A stretch of DNA of 57,064 nt from Gammaproteobacteria bacterium. GTDB taxonomy: Bacteria > Pseudomonadota > Gammaproteobacteria > Xanthomonadales > Wenzhouxiangellaceae. The notes under the pieces are model-generated. The model did no database searches. It worked only from the letters and a program-made list of their open reading frames with translations, and was not told where the DNA came from. Positions 52,976 through 57,064 of this stretch are shown piece after piece. The DNA lies in assembly GCA_021772955.1 (NCBI GenBank), contig JAJFKZ010000026.1, positions 1 through 57,064 on the forward strand. Reading direction: 5' to 3'. Made by a program: the position numbers and the translations under genes. Position 1 is the first letter of the stretch; the number at the start of each line of letters is the position of its first letter.

Positions 52976-53578
52976 GTGATCACACTTTACCTGGCCGAGG
53001 ATCAGACCTTGTTACTGAGCGCGCTGGCCAGCCTGCTGGAACTGGAGCCAGACATCAAGGTGCTGGGCAAGGCTGGCGATGGCGACACAGCGCGTCGTGA
53101 AATTGCTGCTCTACGACCGGACATCGTGGTCAGCGATATCGAGATGCCGGGTATGTCCGGACTGGAATTGGCCGAGTGCCTGCACCACGAAACCCCGGTC
53201 ATGCAGGTGGTGATTTTGACAACCTTCGCTAGACCCGGCTACCTGCGCCGGGCGCTGGAGGCCGGTGTGCGCGGCTATCTGATCAAGGACACACCGGCGG
53301 AGCAACTGGCATCAGCACTGCGCCGGATTCACCGCGGTGAGCGCGTCATTGATCCAGAGCTGGCGCTGACTGCATTTGACAGCAAGGATCCGCTCAGTGA
53401 ACGTGAGCGACAAATATTGCGTCTGGCCGGTAACGGCCTGAGCAATGCCGATATTGCCAGGCAACTCCATCTGGCCGAAGGCACGGTACGCAATTACCTG
53501 TCGGAGGCCATCAGCAAACTGCACGCAGACAATCGCATTGAAGCCTGGCGCATCGCCCGCGATCAGGGCTGGTTATGA
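52976..53578 (+). CDS. NarL/DesR-family response regulator
   Basis: A 200-residue regulator starting with GTG at 52976. The receiver domain has Asp54 as phosphoacceptor (VVSDIEMPG) and the conserved Lys in GYLIKDTPAEQL. The C-terminal LuxR-type helix-turn-helix is LSERERQILRLAGNGLSNADIARQLHLAEGTVRNYLSEAISKL. Partner of the upstream kinase and the likely regulator of this ABC-amidohydrolase operon. A dense hairpin array begins 10 bp after its stop. Confidence 0.92.
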   Translation: MITLYLAEDQTLLLSALASLLELEPDIKVLGKAGDGDTARREIAALRPDIVVSDIEMPGMSGLELAECLHHETPVMQVVILTTFARPGYLRRALEAGVRGYLIKDTPAEQLASALRRIHRGERVIDPELALTAFDSKDPLSERERQILRLAGNGLSNADIARQLHLAEGTVRNYLSEAISKLHADNRIEAWRIARDQGWL

Positions 53579-53587
53579 TGGGAATGA

Positions 53588-53808
53588 TAAGTCAATCGAT
53601 GACTTAGCTCCGCTATGGAGCGTCCGGCAAACCTTCACGCCGCCATGCTGGCGATCGCTATTGAAGGCATTTCGCCCTATTATTAACCCGGCAATCAAAC
53701 AGATTGCCGGGTTAATAATAGGGCCGAAGGTCCGGGGCCGCGTAGCGAAGCCGTTTGCGGACATGAGCCGCAAACGGCGTGCAACGAATACCATAGGTAT
53801 TTCGTTGC
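53588..53808. repeat. Array of six consecutive hairpins
   Basis: Six inverted repeats follow nearly end to end: TAAGTCA/TGACTTA (53588-53606), GCTCC/GGAGC (53607-53621), CCTTCA/TGAAGG with inner CGCC/GGCG (53632-53667), a 23-bp perfect stem with 5-nt loop (53674-53724), GCCGTTTGCGG/CCGCAAACGGC (53750-53778), and GCAACGAATACC/GGTATTTCGTTGC with one bulge (53781-53808). Hairpins cover about 80% of 221 bp. No T-run follows the big stem, so it is not a plain terminator. Origin and role are unknown. Confidence 0.85.
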
Positions 53809-53812
53809 CAGT

Positions 53813-54130
53813 TTAATATTTCGAGCTGTAGGACGCGCTGAAGGACGCACTGGCATTTGCTGCTGGATTATGTCTATTCACGCTCACACCCTGCTCGTGC
53901 TGAATGTGCAGATGACTCTCACTTTGACTTGCTCGCTCGTGGCCTGCCGCAGGCGCTTGTGCTCGGCTTTGATCACTACTGCCCAACAGCAGCAGCGCGA
54001 GCAACAAGGCAATGAGCCGGAACCATCCGGCGAGTCCGGTTGGGAGGCGGGGAAATGCGGTTGTGCGCGACTGGATCCTGGTGTCGACGGCGTTGACCGC
54101 GGCATGGTCGGTGACGTAGTGCTTCATCAT
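53813..54130 (-). CDS. Small secreted peptide (hypothetical)
   Basis: A 105-residue ORF with a signal-peptide-like segment (GWFRLIALLLALLLLGSS) ending near SRAQA, then a His/Ser/Ala-rich tail without recognisable domain. A GGGG lies 7-10 nt before the second ATG (54127), and a 16-bp perfect palindrome is centred about 25 bp upstream, both favouring a real gene. It ends just past the hairpin array. I do not recognise it; coding is likely but unproved. Confidence 0.5.
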   Translation of the reverse strand: MMKHYVTDHAAVNAVDTRIQSRTTAFPRLPTGLAGWFRLIALLLALLLLGSSDQSRAQAPAAGHERASQSESHLHIQHEQGVSVNRHNPAANASASFSASYSSKY

Positions 54131-54145
54131 GTAAACCCCATATAT

Positions 54146-54161
54146 GTGAATATATATTCAC
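54146..54161. promoter_or_regulatory. 16-bp palindrome, possible operator
   Basis: GTGAATATATATTCAC is a perfect palindrome 16 bp before the ATG of the small secreted peptide. Its size and symmetry fit a dimeric repressor site overlapping a promoter; the cognate regulator is not in the window. Confidence 0.55.
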
Positions 54162-54294
54162 ACCCTACATTAATCCAGCTTCAATAGCAAGTCTGATTGT
54201 GACCATTTGTCCGCAGCCGGTCAGAGCCAAGGAATCATTGCAGCGGGAGCGGCAGGTATGACGCCATACTGCCAGCTCTGACACTAAAGCTGAC

Positions 54295-54324
54295 AAAAAA
54301 AACCGGCCGCTCAAGGCGGCCGGT
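54295..54324 (-). terminator. Rho-independent terminator of the subtilisin gene
   Basis: Minus-strand stem ACCGGCCGC/GCGGCCGGT (9 bp, loop of 5) followed by about eight T. It lies about 44 bp after the stop of the protease gene. Confidence 0.92.
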
Positions 54325-54367
54325 GAATCTTCACTTCTGGTCAGTCAATTATTGTTGTTGTTATTCA

Positions 54368-56104
54368 TTACTGAGTAATGACTTCAATGTCATCGATGTA
54401 CCAGCCCAGGAAGTCATTGGATACTCCATCCACACTGTCAAACTCAAAGCGCACCCTGAACTGCGAGCTGATAAAGGCAGACACATCAAAATCCTCCAGG
54501 ATATAGCCTGAAGGGTTGCCGCTGCGCGCGTCCCATTGCTGCAGGGTGGTCCAGCTGCTGCCATTGTTGCTGCTGACCTGAACGCGCATGATGTCAAATT
54601 CGCCATTGAATGACTCTACCTGCCAGGTATGACTGAACATCAAGGTAGCAGAGCCGGCGCCAGACAAATTGATGGTTGGTGACCTTACCCAACCTGTGGC
54701 CTGGGCACCGGTGTCATAGTCGCAGTTTGGTGTGGCGCGGCTGAAGCCCAACTTGAAAGTGCCAGACGCGGCACTAAGGCAATCAGATGACAGGCGCCAC
54801 AGATCAGCAGAGCTGCTGGATTTATTCCACCCTGTGGCGGTACCGGCATCAAAGTTGGCACTGAATACGGTTGTGGAACCGCCACCACCACCACCGCCAC
54901 CAGAACCGGAGGTCAGGCTGTACAGCATCAGATTCGGTGAACCGCTGCCCGGGTTGGTAACCACACCAGGGGTAGCATTGGCCGTCAACAAGTCAGCCAG
55001 CTGGCCCGGAGACGCTGCTGGGTTTTCATCCAGCAACAAGGCGGCAACACCTGCTACATGCGGCGATGCCATGGAAGTACCATTGATGGTGTTGGTGGCA
55101 GAATTGCTGGTCGACCAGGTAGAAGTAATGTTCACACCCGGCGCAAATATTTCCAGGCAGGTGCCGAAATTGGAGAACGAAGCACGGCGATCAGAGCTGT
55201 CCGTGGCACCGACTGTGTAAGCACTGGCCGCTCGCGCTGGCGATGAATTACAAGCATTCTGATTTTCATTGCCACCGGCTACCACGAACAATACGCCTTG
55301 ATTGGTGGCATTGTTAACCGCGTTATCCAGCGCGGTGGAAGCGCCGCCACCAAGACTCATGTTGGCGACCGCCGGCAATACAGCATTGTTGGCTACGTAG
55401 TCGACGCCAGCAATGACGCCGGAATTGCTGCCTGAGCCATTGCAACCGAGTACGCGCACTGCAAACAGCTCGACATTTTTCGCTACACCATAGGTGTTGC
55501 TGCCGACCGTACCGGCCACGTGGGTTCCATGACCATGGCAATCATTCGCACCATTGCCATCATTGATTGCCGTGAAGGCAAGATTCACGCGACCACCGAA
55601 ATCGTTGTGTGATGCACGAATACCGGTATCCACCACATAGGCATTGACCCCGGTGCCATCAAAGTTATAGGTGTAGCTGTTATTCAGCGGCAGATTGCGC
55701 TGATCTATACGATCCAGGCCCCAGGTTACCGGAGACTGCACAGCCTTGATAGACATGGTCTGATCCGCTTCGATGAAGTCCACATCAGGGTGTCTGGACA
55801 ATGCCTGGGCATCTTTTTCACTCATCTGTACGGCAAATCCGTTCAGCGCACGCTGAAAGACCTGTTGCACCCGGCCGTTGTAGCTACTGGCCAGGGTCTG
55901 GGCGATGTCCGCTGCACGGGTGCCATTATCGTGCAGCACGACAATGTACTGCCCTTTGATGCGGTTCGGATTATCCAGTCCAAGAATAGCCGTCTTCGGT
56001 TGCTGCTTGTCCAGGCTCACTTGCGCCTGCACCGACTGTTGTGGCAATACCATAATCAGTAACAGCAGAATTGGTAATTGAATCCATTTAATGTACATAT
56101 ACAT
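54368..56104 (-). CDS. Secreted subtilisin-like serine protease (S8, proteinase K group)
   Basis: A 578-residue extracellular protease. Signal peptide (about residues 7-28, ending VQAQ), an I9 propeptide (about 50-118, YIVVLHDN ... VDFIEADQ), and a catalytic domain with Asp159 in VVDTGI, His192 in CHGHGTHVAGT and Ser344 in NGTSMASPHVAG. An eight-Gly linker (about 402-409) joins a C-terminal jelly-roll-like domain (about 413-578) with FSANFDAGTATGWN and WYIDDIEVI, of the kind that binds substrate or is removed on maturation. The start may be 56104 or 56098; a GGAG sits 2 or 8 bp away, favouring the second. A structured leader lies upstream. Confidence 0.93.
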   Translation of the reverse strand: MYMYIKWIQLPILLLLIMVLPQQSVQAQVSLDKQQPKTAILGLDNPNRIKGQYIVVLHDNGTRAADIAQTLASSYNGRVQQVFQRALNGFAVQMSEKDAQALSRHPDVDFIEADQTMSIKAVQSPVTWGLDRIDQRNLPLNNSYTYNFDGTGVNAYVVDTGIRASHNDFGGRVNLAFTAINDGNGANDCHGHGTHVAGTVGSNTYGVAKNVELFAVRVLGCNGSGSNSGVIAGVDYVANNAVLPAVANMSLGGGASTALDNAVNNATNQGVLFVVAGGNENQNACNSSPARAASAYTVGATDSSDRRASFSNFGTCLEIFAPGVNITSTWSTSNSATNTINGTSMASPHVAGVAALLLDENPAASPGQLADLLTANATPGVVTNPGSGSPNLMLYSLTSGSGGGGGGGGSTTVFSANFDAGTATGWNKSSSSADLWRLSSDCLSAASGTFKLGFSRATPNCDYDTGAQATGWVRSPTINLSGAGSATLMFSHTWQVESFNGEFDIMRVQVSSNNGSSWTTLQQWDARSGNPSGYILEDFDVSAFISSQFRVRFEFDSVDGVSNDFLGWYIDDIEVITQ

Positions 56105-56513
56105 ACTCCATTAAGTAATATCTCATTTAGTCATATCAAAATCCGCCGCAAGGCGGGCTTGCTTTTGATCCATTAGTGGCTGCCAATGGCAGCACAGGAT
56201 CAAAACCTGGAAAGCTCAATGCCAGACTCGTTACCAGGTATGGATTCTCTACTCTGGTCGACTGCCAGACCCACGATCGCTGCACAAGCAGCAATGCTTG
56301 ACTCTGGTCGGCTTGTTTAAGGGTCTAATCTGCGTTTTGGGTGACTTCCTTGTTCGAGCTTTTTTTAATACTTATGAAGTATATGATGCACGTGCTGGAT
56401 AATTCTCCCACCTGGCAGAACTTCAGGATTCAAAATCAGCCCATATCAATTCTGCGCCACGCGGCACGATAATTTTGCATAATGGCATGCAACACAGCTT
56501 GAGAGAGCAACGG
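56105..56513. other. Long intergenic region with structured leader between protease and ppk2
   Basis: About 410 bp between divergent genes. Nearest the protease is a leader with nested and competing stems (56136-56205). Farther right, ACTCTGGTCG occurs twice exactly 50 bp apart (56251 and 56301). A CATAAT at about 56479 could be a -10 for ppk2. I find no Pho box here. Confidence 0.5.
56136..56205 (-). promoter_or_regulatory. Protease leader with mutually exclusive pairings
   Basis: In minus-strand order: TTTTGATCC, an inner stem GCTGCC/GGCAGC, GGATCAAAA, then CCGCC/GGCGG (loop GCAA-type) and TTTTGA. GGATCAAAA can pair upstream with TTTTGATCC (9 bp) or downstream with TTTTGA around the GC stem (6 bp), but not both. 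This resembles an attenuator or riboswitch expression platform 32-100 bp before the protease start. No known riboswitch class is recognised. Confidence 0.45.
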
Positions 56514-57064
56514 ATGGATTACGATCAAACCCTGTATGAACTGCGTATCGAGCTGGTCAAGCTGCAGCGGCATTGCATCAGTCGCGAAGAGCGTCTGTTG
56601 GTGATCTTTGAAGGTCGCGACGCGGCCGGAAAGGATGGCACCCTGAGGCGCATCATCCGCCACCTCAGCCCCAGAGATTACCGCGTCGTGGCTTTGCCCA
56701 AGCCATCTGACCGGGAGCGCAGTCAGTGGTATTTTCAGCGCTATACCGGGTATCTGCCGGCGGCCGGGGAAATGGTGTTTTTCAACCGCAGTTGGTACAA
56801 CCGCGCTGGCGTCGAGCCGGTCATGGGCTTTTGCAACGAACAAGAGTACCAGCGCTTCATGACCACCGTACTGGCTTACGAAGCCATGCTGATCCAGTCC
56901 GGTATTCGTCTGATCAAATACTATCTGGACATCAGCCATGACGAACAGGAGGCACGTCTGCAGGAGCGTCAGGACAACCCGCTGAAACAGTGGAAGATCA
57001 GTCCGATAGATGCCGTGGCACTGGACAATTGGGACAACTACACCAGACACCGCGATGCCATGCT
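56514..57064 (+). CDS. ppk2: Polyphosphate kinase 2 (3' partial)
   Basis: Missing from the ORF track because it runs off the window. From ATG 56514 it reads MDYDQTLYELRIELVKLQRH and continues open for 183 codons. Walker A is GRDAAGKDGT (about residues 34-43), followed by RIIRHLSPRDYRVVALPKPSDRE, QWYFQRYTGYLPAAGEMVFFNRSWYNRAGVE and the lid region SGIRLIKYYLDISHDEQEARLQERQDNPLKQWKISPID, all PPK2 hallmarks. PPK2 uses polyphosphate to make GTP or ATP (or the reverse). Single-domain PPK2 proteins have about 230-300 residues, so perhaps 50-100 are missing. No Pho box is seen upstream. Confidence 0.93.
   Translation, partial: MDYDQTLYELRIELVKLQRHCISREERLLVIFEGRDAAGKDGTLRRIIRHLSPRDYRVVALPKPSDRERSQWYFQRYTGYLPAAGEMVFFNRSWYNRAGVEPVMGFCNEQEYQRFMTTVLAYEAMLIQSGIRLIKYYLDISHDEQEARLQERQDNPLKQWKISPIDAVALDNWDNYTRHRDAM

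Noticed and set aside
53674-53724. Simple rho-independent terminator for the response-regulator operon
   Set aside because: The stem is long and perfect, but neither strand has a T-run after it, and it is one of six adjacent hairpins.
53573-53794. 73-residue ORF across the hairpin array
   Set aside because: It reads through both arms of several stems; its sequence is explained by the palindromes.
56436-57050. 204-residue minus-strand ORF
   Set aside because: Antisense to ppk2, whose Walker A and other motifs are unmistakable.
1-57064. tRNA, rRNA, insertion sequence or prophage genes
   Set aside because: I looked for cloverleaf ends, transposase motifs and phage genes in the ORFs and gaps and saw none; a computed scan could still find a small RNA.

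Overview
The window looks like chromosomal DNA of a GC-rich Gammaproteobacterium. Pointers are a TusDCB-TusE sulfur relay, EpmA (GenX), BepA, LipA, a TtpC-type TonB cluster with DUF3450, and long pseudomonad-like PstC/PstA permeases. Gene density is high, many start and stop codons overlap by 4 bp, and there are no tRNAs, rRNAs, insertion sequences, CRISPR arrays or prophage genes. I could not assign a genus.

Layout. 1-1.6 kb: two short-chain dehydrogenases (the first cut by the window edge). 1.7-4.4 kb (minus): NAD-type isocitrate dehydrogenase, glutaredoxin and tusDCB-tusE. 4.6-6.2 kb: a BepA-like periplasmic metalloprotease. 6.3-14.4 kb (plus): phoB, phoR, a PstS-like protein, ppk1, ppx and epmA. 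14.4-30.3 kb (minus, read right to left): pstC, pstA, pstB, phoU, then DUF3450, a TtpC-like long ExbB, ExbB, ExbD, TonB, a TPR protein, a large TonB-dependent receptor and a secreted beta-helix protein. 30.5-32.5 kb (plus): DUF47 protein and Pit transporter. 32.4-38.1 kb (minus): M15 peptidase fusion, SecB-like protein, AlkA-type glycosylase, penicillin acylase family protein and DUF423 protein. 38.4-43.3 kb (minus): Gld-type ABC cluster. 43.5-47.3 kb: M14-like deacylase, lipA, an ArgE-like M20 enzyme and a carbamoyltransferase remnant. 47.3-53.6 kb: a periplasmic hypothetical, then an ABC exporter / amidohydrolase / histidine kinase / response regulator operon. 53.6-57 kb: an array of hairpins, a small secreted peptide, a subtilisin-like protease with a structured leader, and the start of ppk2, which the ORF track lacks.

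How it fits together. The core is a phosphate island: sensing (PhoBR, PhoU), high-affinity uptake (PstSCAB), low-affinity uptake (DUF47-Pit), polyphosphate synthesis and breakdown (PPK1, PPX, PPK2), and a complete TonB energy-transduction system with its own outer-membrane receptor. I can read PhoB-box-like 11-bp direct repeats (CTGTCAT type) before pstC, before the DUF3450/TonB operon and before the beta-helix protein, plus a degenerate set before phoB. This is the most interesting system here: an apparently phosphate-starvation-controlled TonB machine with a dedicated receptor and a secreted partner. Its substrate is unknown; phosphate or an organophosphate is an inference.

Other structural signals not explained by genes are a run of six consecutive hairpins at 53.6-53.8 kb, a 272-bp inverted-repeat element that supplies the first codons of the DUF423 gene, a leader with competing pairings upstream of the subtilisin, and an apparently internally deleted acetylornithine carbamoyltransferase coupled to argE. 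All calls come from reading the sequence; no database search was run.
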